NCBI RefSeq assembly: GCF_006539925.1
Contig: NZ_BJNY01000012.1
Span: 1 to 64,000, forward strand
DNA: 64,000 nucleotides
Reading direction: 5' to 3'
Origin: Glutamicibacter uratoxydans
Lineage (GTDB): Bacteria > Actinomycetota > Actinomycetes > Actinomycetales > Micrococcaceae
The position numbers and the translations under genes were made by a program. The notes beneath the pieces were generated by a model. It was not told the DNA's origin, searched no databases, and saw only the letters and a program-made list of their open reading frames with translations. Shown piece by piece: positions 1 through 8,832 of the stretch (position 1 is its first letter; each line of letters begins with the position of its first letter).

Positions 1-37
1 GGCGGCCGGCAACAGATATTGTCTGTTGCCGGCCGCC
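1..37. terminator. Perfect 16-bp stem-loop terminator downstream of the PBP gene
   Basis: Positions 1-16 are the exact reverse complement of 22-37, with the 5-nt loop TATTG. The PBP gene stops 23 nt away on the minus strand, so this is its likely terminator. The T-tract expected on that strand would lie outside the window. On the plus strand the stem is followed by GTTTTG, so it could also serve a gene to the left. Confidence 0.7.
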
Positions 38-59
38 GTTTTGCTACCTGGAAGGCTGG

Positions 60-1970
60 CTAGTTTGCAGCTTTGAGCATCGACTTGACCAGCGGCCCTG
101 CAGTTTGCGCTCCGCCATTACCGTCTTCGACAAAGGCCGCAATCGCAATGTCGCCCTGCGCGGCGATGGCCCAGGCGTGGGCATTGCGTTCGCTGTCATA
201 TTCCGCGGTGCCGCTCTTGCCGATGATCTTGCCCTCTCCTGTCCCCTTCAGGTCTTTCAGGGTTCCGTGGTCGATCACTTGGGCCATCATGCTTGCCAGC
301 TCGGTTGCCTCCTCCTTGGTCAGCTTCGATGCCGGGGCGGCCGGTGCCTTGGGTTCGGGGCTCAACACGAGCTTCGGAGACACGGTGTGCTGGGCTTGGA
401 CCGAGGCGGCAACGGTTGCCATCCCCAGAGGAGATGCCTGCACGACGCCTTGGCCGATCATATTTGCAGCCTGTTCCGTGCCGGTGGAATCCGTAGGAAC
501 CGAACCGAGCTGCGCGCCGGCGCCGGTGCCGTCTTCACCAGTAAGGCCTAGTGCGGCCGCAGCTTCGGCCAGCTTCTTTCCACCGATCTCTGCTCCCTGG
601 TTCAGGAACACGGTGTTGCAGGATTGCGCGATGGCCTCGGACAGCGGGATGGTTCCCAGTGCGCTGGTTGGGTAGCCGTCGTAGTTGCTGAAGGTGCGCC
701 CATCGATGGTCGTGGTGGCAGGGCACTGCACCTTGGTATTTGCGTTGTCCCCATTGCGGATCATGGCCAGGGCGCTGATGACCTTAAACGATGAGCCCGG
801 CGCATATTTGCCTTGAAGCGCGGTATTCAGCCCAGAGGACACCGGTCCGGAGGATGCCGCGAGCACTGCACCGTCCGAAGGCCGGATGACGACGATGGCA
901 GAGTTCGACTTGGCATCTTCCAAGAGGTCGTCTGCCGACTGCTGCAGTTTCTGGTCCAGTGTCAGCTGCACGTCTTTGCCGTCGGTTGGCTTGCTGGTAA
1001 ACAGTTCTTCCTGGGATTCCTTGTCGGCGTTGTACCGGGCGATGCTCACCCCGTCCTCACCGGACAGCGTGTCGTTGTAGGCGGCCTGCAGGCCCGAAAG
1101 CCCTACTTGGTCCCCCGCACGGATCTTGCCCTGCGACTTTTCAATGACTTCGGCGGTGGCCTCCCCCACCGAGCCCAGCAGCGGCCTGGCAAAATTGCGG
1201 CTTGGAGCCAGCGGAATCTCGTCCTTTTGGGCTACCGCTCCGGGAATCTTTGCGATCTGTTCGTCGGTGGCTTTGCGGGTGGAGTCATCGCGCAGCACGA
1301 TTGCCTGCACCCAGGCCTTGTCTCCGGCAGCCTCGACCTTGGCTACGTAGGCGTCAGGGTCGATTTCCACGAGCTTTGCCAACGCCTTGGCCGAGGACTT
1401 CCATTCCTCTTTGGAGGCGCGGGTCTTGTCGATGCCGACGTTCACTACCGGACGATCGGCAACAATGTTCTTGCCATCCCCGTCGGTGATGTTTCCCCGC
1501 GCTGCCGGTACAAAGCTGGCGGCGAGGAAATCTCCCTCAGCCAAATTCGGCGCGAGGATTGCCGGGCTGAAACGCAGCTGCCAGGTTTTTCCCTGGTCGT
1601 CGTATTCCCACACGGCCTTGGTCTGGTACTTGAAATCCTGGTCCGTGTCATCGACATCCATCACCGTATCGATGGTGGCGGTAGCTGTTTTGACACCATT
1701 TTGTTCCTGCTCGTCGACAGCCACCGACCCCAGGGAGCTCTTGCGGGCGATCCCGTCAAGCTTGCCGAATGCGGTCTTCACATTTTCTGCGGCCACCGCG
1801 GCGTCGGTGTCGGTAAAGCTCACCGCCGAAAAGTCGCCTGAGTTCAGGGCCGCCACCAAGGCATCGGCAGATCCCGTAGGATCTGCTGGTGCCGAGCTGC
1901 AGGCGCTGAGCGAGCCTGCGACGAGAGATGCAATGGATAGGGCGATGACTTTGCGACGAAGTGCTCTCAT
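60..1970 (-). CDS. Penicillin-binding protein, MecA-N/transpeptidase lipoprotein
   Basis: A 636-aa class B-type penicillin-binding protein that would cross-link peptidoglycan outside the membrane. The N-terminus is a lipoprotein signal with lipobox LSAC near residues 21-24. An NTF2-like/MecA N-terminal domain follows (about residues 30-150), then a dimerisation-type segment and a C-terminal transpeptidase domain. Transpeptidase motifs are all visible: SSFK (the SxxK nucleophile motif), SCN (SxN) and KSGTAE (KTG). The length fits the PBP2a/PBP3-like family. It is monocistronic in view, reading into the hairpin at 1-37. An intact active site means a working enzyme is likely. Whether it confers beta-lactam tolerance cannot be judged from sequence. 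Confidence 0.9.
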   Translation of the reverse strand: MRALRRKVIALSIASLVAGSLSACSSAPADPTGSADALVAALNSGDFSAVSFTDTDAAVAAENVKTAFGKLDGIARKSSLGSVAVDEQEQNGVKTATATIDTVMDVDDTDQDFKYQTKAVWEYDDQGKTWQLRFSPAILAPNLAEGDFLAASFVPAARGNITDGDGKNIVADRPVVNVGIDKTRASKEEWKSSAKALAKLVEIDPDAYVAKVEAAGDKAWVQAIVLRDDSTRKATDEQIAKIPGAVAQKDEIPLAPSRNFARPLLGSVGEATAEVIEKSQGKIRAGDQVGLSGLQAAYNDTLSGEDGVSIARYNADKESQEELFTSKPTDGKDVQLTLDQKLQQSADDLLEDAKSNSAIVVIRPSDGAVLAASSGPVSSGLNTALQGKYAPGSSFKVISALAMIRNGDNANTKVQCPATTTIDGRTFSNYDGYPTSALGTIPLSEAIAQSCNTVFLNQGAEIGGKKLAEAAAALGLTGEDGTGAGAQLGSVPTDSTGTEQAANMIGQGVVQASPLGMATVAASVQAQHTVSPKLVLSPEPKAPAAPASKLTKEEATELASMMAQVIDHGTLKDLKGTGEGKIIGKSGTAEYDSERNAHAWAIAAQGDIAIAAFVEDGNGGAQTAGPLVKSMLKAAN

Positions 1971-2017
1971 GGCGCCATTCTATTGGCCGGCTTCAAGAAC
2001 CGGCAATGACATGACGA

Positions 2018-2551
2018 TTAATCGAGTTCAAGGGTGTAGACGATGAGCAGAATATCGGTATTGGGCACATACCAGTCGCGCTCTTCCCTGCGCACGAATC
2101 CCATGGATTCATACAGGGCCCGAGCCGCTGTCCAGTCCTGCCCCGTCGTCAGCGAGACGGTGTGGACTCCGGGTTCGCGGCGTGCCCTGTCGATAGCAGC
2201 CTGCACCATGGCGCGTCCGGCTCCCGAACGCTGCACCGATGGATCCACACTGAGCATCCGGATCTCCAGCTCGCCCTCCAAGGCGATGTCCGCGTAGCCG
2301 TTGCCGAAGGTCACCAGCGTCATTGAGGCAATGGCCCGCCCGTCGCGGCGCGCTACATACACTTCGGCTTCTTGGGCCCGCGCATCGACCTTGCGCACAA
2401 ATTGCAGGTATTCGTGTTCCGGGTCGTCAAAGTGGCCCGCATGCAGGTAGGCGTCGACGGTGATGTCGCCTACGCGCTCGTAGTCAGCTTCGCTGGCCAG
2501 TTCGATGCGCAGCGCACCATCGGTGATTCGGAAGTGTTCATTCAGAGACAT
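2018..2551 (-). CDS. GNAT-family N-acetyltransferase
   Basis: A 177-aa protein with a single GNAT fold. The acetyl-CoA binding region reads SVDPSVQRSGAGRAMVQAA, matching the family's Q/RxxGxG/A loop, preceded by the typical beta-4 segment IRMLSVDP. The C-terminal ALYESMGFVRR is the usual last helix/strand. The substrate is unknown. It lies between the PBP gene and the ROK operon on the opposite strand to the latter. No clear ribosome binding site precedes the chosen ATG. Confidence 0.85.
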   Translation of the reverse strand: MSLNEHFRITDGALRIELASEADYERVGDITVDAYLHAGHFDDPEHEYLQFVRKVDARAQEAEVYVARRDGRAIASMTLVTFGNGYADIALEGELEIRMLSVDPSVQRSGAGRAMVQAAIDRARREPGVHTVSLTTGQDWTAARALYESMGFVRREERDWYVPNTDILLIVYTLELD

Positions 2552-2675
2552 AGTTTCTTAATTTTGCCACCTTCCCCGGCCGGCGAACGATCCTGTTTCC
2601 GCGCTGCTGAAGATGGGGCTTCCAAATCGTTACAGCCGAGCGCACCTAGGCTTTCAGTGACCCAAGGAACAGATT

Positions 2676-2694
2676 AGATTCCTAGTCAGATTCC
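2676..2694. promoter_or_regulatory. Repeated element upstream of ROK gene, shared with the SBP leader
   Basis: AGATTCC occurs twice, 12 bp apart, at 2676-2682 and 2688-2694. The internal 13-mer CCTAGTCAGATTC (2681-2693) recurs with one change as CCTAGTTAGATTC at 3991-4003, in front of the solute-binding protein gene. The shared placement ahead of both the regulator and the transporter suggests a common regulatory site. The binding protein is unknown. Confidence 0.35.
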
Positions 2695-2781
2695 ATTTAT
2701 CAAATCTTTACCCAATTTTCCGGCTTCCTATGGTAGCTCCACGGCCTGCGCATTTGGCGGAAACAGCACTTGCCAAATGTT

Positions 2782-2802
2782 TGTTAGTAAAGTTAACTAA
2801 CA
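2782..2802. promoter_or_regulatory. Inverted repeat operator just before the ROK start codon
   Basis: TGTTAGT at 2782-2788 is mirrored by ACTAACA at 2796-2802 around a 7-nt centre, ending 3 nt before the ATG. AT-rich dyads with TTAGT/ACTAA arms are typical ROK-family operators, so autorepression is the likely role. The dyad takes the place where a ribosome binding site would be, which hints at a leaderless or weakly translated mRNA. Confidence 0.55.
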
Positions 2803-2805
2803 GTC

Positions 2806-3957
2806 ATGACTTCCACCTCGGGCACCCGCAGAAGCATGACCCGGCGAACCGCTTCCCTGCCATCCCACGGCCGCGAACACAACCTCGCCCTCGTGCTGCA
2901 GCACCTCTACGCCCAGGGGCCCATGAGCCGGGCGGACCTGTCCCGCGCCAGCGGGCTGACCCGCGTGACCATTTCAGATCTGGTCACCGAATTGATGTCC
3001 CGCGGACATGTGATCGAGCTGGGCACCTCCAATGCCAGTCGCCCCGGCAAGCCGAGCATCCTGGTGGACATCAACCGCAAGGGCCTGCAGATCATCGGCG
3101 TCGACCTGGCAGACTCTGCGGTCATGCGCGCCGCGGTGATGGACCTGGACGGCAACGTGCTCACCCGCGTGGAACTTGAAACCAACGACGAAAAAGGCGA
3201 AGCCGCCACCGCCCAGGTCATCGACCTGACCGGGCAGGCAATTGCCGCAGCCACCGAACGCATCATCGGTATCGGCGTGGGCACCCCCGGCATCGTCAAC
3301 AACGACGGGCTGATCCTCACCGCGCCGAACTTCGGCTGGACCAATGTGGACCTGCACCGCGAAATCCATGAACGCTTCAGCCTTCCCACCCATGTGCTCA
3401 ACGACGCCGACGGCGCCGTCATGGGCGAGCACACCTTCGGCAACGGCAGCGCCCACATGATGCTGGTCAAGCTCGGCCGCGGCGTGGGCTGCGGAACCCT
3501 GGTCAACGGCGTGCGGGTGCGCGGCGCCAATGCCGCCTCCGGCGAACTGGGCCACGTCATCGTGGGCACCGACCAGGGCCCGTTGTGCATCTGCGGCAAG
3601 CACGGATGCTTGGAATCCTGGGTTTCCATCCCCTCCATCCGCCGGGCCCTGGCCCAGCGGCCCGAGGGCATCTCCCCGGAAGAACACCGCGCGAAGATCA
3701 TGCAGCAGGCCGCCGAGCGCCTGGGCATCGTGTTGGCACCCATTGTCTCGGTGCTGGACATCCAAGACCTGGTCATCGCCGGTCCTGCGCGCTTCGTCGA
3801 CGACCAGCTGCTCGCGGCGCTGCAGGAAACCATCACCGCACGCACCAATGCGTCACAACGCCCGAATTTCACGGTCCAGCTGTCCGAAAACCCGGATGAC
3901 ATCGTGCTGCGCGGTGCAGCCGTGAATGTGCTGTTCAACGAGCTGGGGGTGGCCTAA
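2806..3957 (+). CDS. ROK-family (NagC/XylR-like) transcriptional regulator
   Basis: A 383-aa regulator. An N-terminal winged helix-turn-helix (about residues 20-75, MSRADLSRASGLTRVTISD) is followed by a ROK sugar-binding/kinase-like domain. Visible ROK motifs are GIGVGTPGIV, LNDADGAVMGE, the GELGH loop and the structural zinc motif CICGKHGCLES. It heads a plus-strand operon with an ABC sugar importer, a GH3 hexosaminidase and NagB, so an amino sugar or its phosphate is the probable inducer. The ATG at 2806 sits directly behind a dyad and has no Shine-Dalgarno. An in-frame ATG at 2836 is an alternative start. The retained Asp in LNDAD means kinase activity cannot be excluded from sequence alone, but the HTH argues for a regulator. 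Confidence 0.88.
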   Translation: MTSTSGTRRSMTRRTASLPSHGREHNLALVLQHLYAQGPMSRADLSRASGLTRVTISDLVTELMSRGHVIELGTSNASRPGKPSILVDINRKGLQIIGVDLADSAVMRAAVMDLDGNVLTRVELETNDEKGEAATAQVIDLTGQAIAAATERIIGIGVGTPGIVNNDGLILTAPNFGWTNVDLHREIHERFSLPTHVLNDADGAVMGEHTFGNGSAHMMLVKLGRGVGCGTLVNGVRVRGANAASGELGHVIVGTDQGPLCICGKHGCLESWVSIPSIRRALAQRPEGISPEEHRAKIMQQAAERLGIVLAPIVSVLDIQDLVIAGPARFVDDQLLAALQETITARTNASQRPNFTVQLSENPDDIVLRGAAVNVLFNELGVA

Positions 3958-4037
3958 GCAATCAACCACCTTCCTTTGTTTCATTCAGAACCTAGTTAGA
4001 TTCACTCGCAACACCATTCCCGAAAGGAACCTTCGAC

Positions 4038-5405
4038 GTGAAGAAGAAGACAATGCTGTCTCTGGCCGCCACGGTGGCCGCCTCCGTTGCCTTGACCGCC
4101 TGCGGCGGTGGCTCGACTGCCCCTGCACAGACTTCTCCCACCGCCATGGACAAGGAAGCCAACGCCAGCAAGTCCATCACCCTGTGGCTGGCCGGCGGCG
4201 ACACCCCTGACGAGCTGCGCACCTACCTGAAGGACACCTTCAAGGAGAAGACCGGCGCCACCTTGAAGATCGAGGAACAGGGCTGGGGCGATCTGATCAC
4301 GAAGATGACCACCGCGCTGCCGGATGCCAACAACACCCCCGACGTTGTGGAAATGGGCAACACCCAGTCACCGACCTTCACCAACATCGGCGCTTTCCTT
4401 GACCTGAGCGACATGTTCGACGAGCTCGGCGGCGCGGACCTGATCCCTTCCTTCGTGGAGGCAGGCAGCGTTGACGGGGCCAAGTTCACCCTCCCCTACT
4501 ATGCGGGCTCCCGCTACATGTTCTTCCGCAAGGACCTGTGGAAGGAAGCAGGCGTCGAAGCGCCGAAGACCCTTGATGACTTCAACTCCGCAGTGAAGAC
4601 CATCACCGAGAAGAACCCGCGCGAAATCAAGAACTTCTCCGGCTTCTTCCTCGGCGGCCAGGACTGGCGCAACGGCGTCTCCTGGATCTACGCCAACGGC
4701 GGCGACCTGGCCAAGAAAGACGGCGACCAGTGGGTCTCCACCCTCTCCGATGAGAACACCCTCAAGGGCCTTGAGCAGCTGCAGGCCATCTACAAGGACG
4801 CTTCCAAGGCCCCTTCGGATGCCAAGGACGTCACCCCGTGGCTCTACATCAACGACGCCGACCAGATCCTGGACGAGGCGGGCAAGCCAACCGGCAAGAC
4901 TTCGCTGTCCGCTGCCACCATCATGGCTCCGAACTGGGCCCGCTGGTCCATCGGCGACATGAAGAAGGTCGACGGCAAGGACACCCGCGTCTGGAACGAC
5001 GACACCTTCGGCATCTTCGCCCTGCCGGGCAACGACGGCCAGCCGGCCCCAGTGCTGGCAGGCGGCTCGAACATCGGCATCTCCGCCAAGAGCCAAAACC
5101 CGGAACTGTCCAAGGAACTGCTGCGCATCATCTTCTCCGAGGAATACCAGAACATGCTGGGCAAGGCAGGCCTTGGCCCGGGCAACCTGAAGTACTCCTC
5201 CTCGCTGGGTGACGACCAGTTCGCCACCACCGCCATCGCGGCCATGAAGAACTCCAAGCTGACCCCTGCCGCACCGGGCTGGGCTGCAGTTGAGACCAAC
5301 CAGGTCCTGGAAGAATTCTTCGGCAAGATTGAATCGGCAACGGATCTGAAGGCCTTGGCGGCGGAATACGACGCCAAGATCACCCCGATGCTGAACCTGA
5401 AGTAG
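4038..5405 (+). CDS. Sugar ABC transporter substrate-binding lipoprotein
   Basis: A 455-aa family 1 extracellular solute-binding protein, anchored by a lipobox (LTAC, residues about 18-21) after a short signal sequence. It starts with GTG, preceded by GAAAGGAAC. The body has the usual features of carbohydrate receptors: an ITLWLAGG start strand, a GNTQSP segment and a C-terminal EEYQNMLGKAG hinge region. It is followed by two permease genes but no ATPase gene, so a shared MsiK-type ATPase elsewhere is expected, as is usual in Actinobacteria. The neighbours (hexosaminidase, NagB) suggest GlcNAc, chitobiose or a cell-wall disaccharide as ligand; that is inference. Confidence 0.88.
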   Translation: MKKKTMLSLAATVAASVALTACGGGSTAPAQTSPTAMDKEANASKSITLWLAGGDTPDELRTYLKDTFKEKTGATLKIEEQGWGDLITKMTTALPDANNTPDVVEMGNTQSPTFTNIGAFLDLSDMFDELGGADLIPSFVEAGSVDGAKFTLPYYAGSRYMFFRKDLWKEAGVEAPKTLDDFNSAVKTITEKNPREIKNFSGFFLGGQDWRNGVSWIYANGGDLAKKDGDQWVSTLSDENTLKGLEQLQAIYKDASKAPSDAKDVTPWLYINDADQILDEAGKPTGKTSLSAATIMAPNWARWSIGDMKKVDGKDTRVWNDDTFGIFALPGNDGQPAPVLAGGSNIGISAKSQNPELSKELLRIIFSEEYQNMLGKAGLGPGNLKYSSSLGDDQFATTAIAAMKNSKLTPAAPGWAAVETNQVLEEFFGKIESATDLKALAAEYDAKITPMLNLK

Positions 5406-5420
5406 TTCCCAGCAGGCAGC

Positions 5421-5463
5421 GCCAACGGTGGTCGAAGCGCACAGCGCTTCGGCCACCACTGGC
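5421..5463 (+). promoter_or_regulatory. Intercistronic hairpin between SBP and permease genes
   Basis: Left arm 5421-5439 and right arm 5445-5463 pair at 16 of 19 positions around a short loop. No T-tract follows. Such hairpins after receptor genes commonly stabilise the upstream message or partly terminate transcription, giving more receptor than permease. It lies in the only sizeable gap among the three transporter genes (105 nt). Confidence 0.5.
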
Positions 5464-5510
5464 GCCGCCGCCCAGCACCCCTGCACTGACACCCAGCAAG
5501 GAACCCCGTC

Positions 5511-6461
5511 ATGACCTCCCAGCTCTCCGCGCCGAAGAAGGCGAAGGACCGGGCGCAGCCGGCACCGGATGCGGCGCCCCAACGCCCCCGGTCGCGCGCC
5601 TGGCTGCTGATCCTGCCCACCATCGTGCTGCTCGTCCTTGCCCTGGGCTATCCGGTGGGCTGGCAGCTGGTGACCAGCTTCCAGGAATTCGGCCTGAAGC
5701 AGCAGTTCGGCCAGCCGCCGGAATTCGTAGGCTTTGACAACTACATCCAGCTGCTGAGCGACTCGAACTTCTGGGTGGTGCTGGGCCGCTCGCTGCTGTT
5801 CTGCCTGCTCGCCGCCGGATTCACCGTCATCTTCGGCTTCCTGCTGGCCTTGCTGATGAAGCAGGTGCACAAGTCCATCCGGCTGATCCTGCAGATCGCC
5901 CTGCTGCTGGCCTGGGCCATGCCGGTGGTCGCCTCGATGACCGTCTGGGTCTGGCTGGTTGACTGGCGCCGCGGCCTGCTGAACTGGCTGCTGGTGAAGC
6001 TCGGCGTGGATGCGCAGGGGCACAACTGGCTGGCCGACCCGGTGACCTTCTTCATCACCGCACTGGTCATCGTCGTCTGGGCTTCGGTGCCCTTCGTCGC
6101 GCTGAGCATCTACGCCGGCCTGACCCAGATCTCCGAGGAGATGCTGGAAGCCGCAGCCATGGACGGGGCCACCGGCTGGCAGCGCACCCGACTGATCATC
6201 CTGCCGGTGATCGCTCCGGTGCTCTCCATCGTGATGCTGCTGCAGCTGATCTGGGACCTGCGGGTCTTCACCCAGATCAAGCTCCTGCAGGACGCCGGAG
6301 GCGTCGCCAATGAAACCCACCTGTTGGGCACCTACATCTACCAGGCCGGCGTGGGATCGGGATCCTTCGGCGTCGCCAGTGCCGTGTCGGTGCTGATGCT
6401 GCTGATCACCGTCGCCATCAGCTGGTACTACGTCCGCTCCCTGATGAAGGAAGAGAACTGA
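5511..6461 (+). CDS. Sugar ABC transporter permease, MalF/UgpA type
   Basis: A 316-aa inner-membrane permease with a charged N-terminal tail and six predicted transmembrane helices starting near residue 35. The family's EAA loop appears as EEMLEAAAMDGATGWQRTR, which docks the cytoplasmic ATPase. It works with the next gene as a heterodimeric channel for the sugar delivered by the lipoprotein upstream. The stop codon overlaps the start of the second permease (TGATG), indicating translational coupling. Confidence 0.9.
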   Translation: MTSQLSAPKKAKDRAQPAPDAAPQRPRSRAWLLILPTIVLLVLALGYPVGWQLVTSFQEFGLKQQFGQPPEFVGFDNYIQLLSDSNFWVVLGRSLLFCLLAAGFTVIFGFLLALLMKQVHKSIRLILQIALLLAWAMPVVASMTVWVWLVDWRRGLLNWLLVKLGVDAQGHNWLADPVTFFITALVIVVWASVPFVALSIYAGLTQISEEMLEAAAMDGATGWQRTRLIILPVIAPVLSIVMLLQLIWDLRVFTQIKLLQDAGGVANETHLLGTYIYQAGVGSGSFGVASAVSVLMLLITVAISWYYVRSLMKEEN

Positions 6462-7297
6462 TGCGCACCAAGCTCGCCACATACTCCGCAGGAATCCTGG
6501 CACTGGCAGCGGCGGTGATCTGGGCCTTCCCGGTGTACTGGATGCTGAACTCCTCCCTGCTGCCGAACACCACCCTGCAGTCCACCACCCCGCATTTCCT
6601 CCCGCTGGGCGGATCCTTCGACAACTTCAAGGCGGTGCTGGCCGACGGCGGATTCGTGCGCGCCCTGGGCGTCTCGCTGACAGTCACCCTGGCCACCGTG
6701 CTGGTCTGCCTGGTGGTGGCATTCCTCGGCGCGCTGGCCATCAGCCGCTTCCGCTTCCGCGGACGCAAGTCATTCATCCTGGCGCTGCTGCTGATCCAGA
6801 TGCTGCCCGCCGAAGGCATGTTCATCGCCCAGTACAAGATGTTCTCCTCGCTGAACATGCTCAACTCGGTCATCGGCCTGACGGTGCTCTATGCCGCGGC
6901 CGTGGTGCCCTTCACCATCTGGATGCTGCGCGGCTTCGTCGCCGGCGTCCCGGTGGAACTGGAAGAGGCTGCCATGGTGGACGGGCTCTCCCGCACCCAG
7001 GCCTTCCTGCGCATCACCTTCCCGCTGCTGGCCCCGGGCCTGGTGGCCTCCGGAGTGTACGCCTTCCTGCAGGCCTGGAACGAGTTCACCGTGGCCTTGG
7101 TAGTCATGACCGAAGAGCAGTCCAAGACCCTGCCGCTGTGGCTGCGCTCCTTCATCCAAGCCTCCGCCACCCGCGAAACCGACTGGGGCATGGTCATGGC
7201 CGCCTCCACCCTGGTCGCAGTACCTGTCATCATTTTCTTCCTGCTGGTCCAGTCCCGGATGTCCTCCGGCCTGGTCGGCGGCGCCGTGAAGGGATAA
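6461..7297 (+). CDS. Sugar ABC transporter permease, MalG/UgpE type
   Basis: A 278-aa permease with six predicted transmembrane helices. The EAA motif reads ELEEAAMVDGLSRTQAF, the MalG-type signature. Its start codon overlaps the stop of the preceding permease by one base. It is followed after 3 nt by the GH3 enzyme gene, so importer and intracellular hydrolase are made together. Confidence 0.9.
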   Translation: MRTKLATYSAGILALAAAVIWAFPVYWMLNSSLLPNTTLQSTTPHFLPLGGSFDNFKAVLADGGFVRALGVSLTVTLATVLVCLVVAFLGALAISRFRFRGRKSFILALLLIQMLPAEGMFIAQYKMFSSLNMLNSVIGLTVLYAAAVVPFTIWMLRGFVAGVPVELEEAAMVDGLSRTQAFLRITFPLLAPGLVASGVYAFLQAWNEFTVALVVMTEEQSKTLPLWLRSFIQASATRETDWGMVMAASTLVAVPVIIFFLLVQSRMSSGLVGGAVKG

Positions 7298-7300
7298 TTT

Positions 7301-8716
7301 ATGGATACAACTGCCAACGACGCCGCCGTGCGCACCCTGGCCCGCCGCGTGCTGATGCCCGGCTTCATCGGCACCACCCTGCCTGACTGGGTGGCCGAAG
7401 AACTACGCGCAGGACTCGGCTCGCTGTGCATCTACGGCGGCAACATCCACGACAACCAGCAGCTGGCAGCCCTCATGGCCCAGGTGCGCGAAGCATCCCC
7501 CGAAGCCATCCTGGCCCTGGACGAGGAAGGCGGGGACGTCACCCGACTGCACTACCGCGACGGCTCCAACCAGCCGGGCAATGCGGTGCTCGGGCGGCTG
7601 GATGACCCGCAGCTGACCCGGGCCAGCGCCCGCGCCATCGCGCGGGAAATGCGCTCCTTCGGCTTCAACCTGAATCTGGCGCCGGATGCCGACGTGAACA
7701 CCAATGCCAAGAACCCGGTGATCGGCGTGCGCTCCTTCGGTATCAGCCCGCACAAGGTCGCCATGCACACCGCCGCCTTCACCGTGGGCCTGCAGGGTGA
7801 AATGGTCGCCGCCTGCGCCAAGCACTTCCCCGGCCACGGAGACACCTCCACCGATTCGCACCTGGCCCTTCCGGTGGTGGCGGTGGACCCCTTCACCCTG
7901 GCCGAGCGGGAGCTAGCCCCCTTCACCGCGGCCATCCAGACCGGCATCGCCGCGATCATGACCAGCCACATCATGGTCCCCGCCCTGGATCCTGAAAACC
8001 CCGCCACCTTCTCCAGCGCGATCCTCGGCGACTTGCTGCGCGGCGAGCTCGGCTTCGAGGGCGTCATCGTCACCGACGCACTGGACATGGCCGGAGCCAG
8101 CGCTGAAACCGGCATCCCGGTGGCCGCCGTGCGCGCCCTGCGCGCGGGAGCCGACCTGCTGTGTCTGGGCACCGACATGACCCGTGATGACTACGAACTG
8201 GTCATCGCCGCGATCATCCATGCGGTGCATGAGGGAACCCTGGACATTGAGCGGCTGCGCGACGCGGCCGAACGCACCACCGCGCTGGCCGTGCACTACC
8301 GCCTTGGCGACGAGGCCTGCGAACCGGTTCAGCTGGCGGTGGGCGATTGGGCCCGCGCCTTCGAAACTTCCGAAGCGCTGGAAGCCTGGAGCGCATCGAG
8401 CGCTCCGGTGCAGCTGGTCCAGGTGGACACCGACAGCAATATGGCAGTGGGGCGCGTGCCCTGGGGCTTTGCCAGCGTCGCCGACACGGTGCCTGCAGAC
8501 CAGGTCGATCCGCGGGCAAAGGTCCTGCTGGCGGCCCGGGCAGTGGACGAGGAGCATGCGGTGCACGAACTGGCCGCGCGCCTTCGCCGCAGCGGCCAGC
8601 AGGTGCTGGTGTGCAACTTCGGCTGGCCTGCTGACGGCGCGGACATCACCACCTACGGGGCCTCCCCGGTGCTTGCGCGCACGGTGCTTGAAATGTTGCA
8701 GGTGCCCACGGCATAA
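7301..8716 (+). CDS. nagZ: GH3 beta-N-acetylhexosaminidase, NagZ-like
   Basis: A 471-aa glycoside hydrolase family 3 enzyme without a signal peptide, so it acts in the cytoplasm on imported oligosaccharides. The NagZ-type signature KHFPGHGDTSTDSHLALP is intact, including the Asp-His pair of the catalytic loop (DSH). The probable nucleophile Asp is in VIVTDALDMAGA. The TIM-barrel takes up about residues 1-340. The extra C-terminal part resembles the second domain of longer actinobacterial homologues. The start is supported by GAAGGGA 7 nt upstream. It would release GlcNAc from chitobiose or muropeptide disaccharides. The symbol reflects family, not proven specificity. Confidence 0.85.
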   Translation: MDTTANDAAVRTLARRVLMPGFIGTTLPDWVAEELRAGLGSLCIYGGNIHDNQQLAALMAQVREASPEAILALDEEGGDVTRLHYRDGSNQPGNAVLGRLDDPQLTRASARAIAREMRSFGFNLNLAPDADVNTNAKNPVIGVRSFGISPHKVAMHTAAFTVGLQGEMVAACAKHFPGHGDTSTDSHLALPVVAVDPFTLAERELAPFTAAIQTGIAAIMTSHIMVPALDPENPATFSSAILGDLLRGELGFEGVIVTDALDMAGASAETGIPVAAVRALRAGADLLCLGTDMTRDDYELVIAAIIHAVHEGTLDIERLRDAAERTTALAVHYRLGDEACEPVQLAVGDWARAFETSEALEAWSASSAPVQLVQVDTDSNMAVGRVPWGFASVADTVPADQVDPRAKVLLAARAVDEEHAVHELAARLRRSGQQVLVCNFGWPADGADITTYGASPVLARTVLEMLQVPTA

Positions 8717-8832
8717 AGATGCCGCGGACGGACCTGCGCTGAAATAATAAATGGCAATAGCGCCAACGATGACGTTGCCTTCGACTCGCCGCCGCATCCC
8801 GCGGCGCAAACACTCTTGAAGATTGGAAACTC

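Noticed and set aside
4368-6503. 711-codon open frame antisense to the receptor and permease genes
   Set aside because: His/Gln/Gly-rich translation typical of the antisense of high-GC coding DNA, with no domains; the plus-strand genes are clear.
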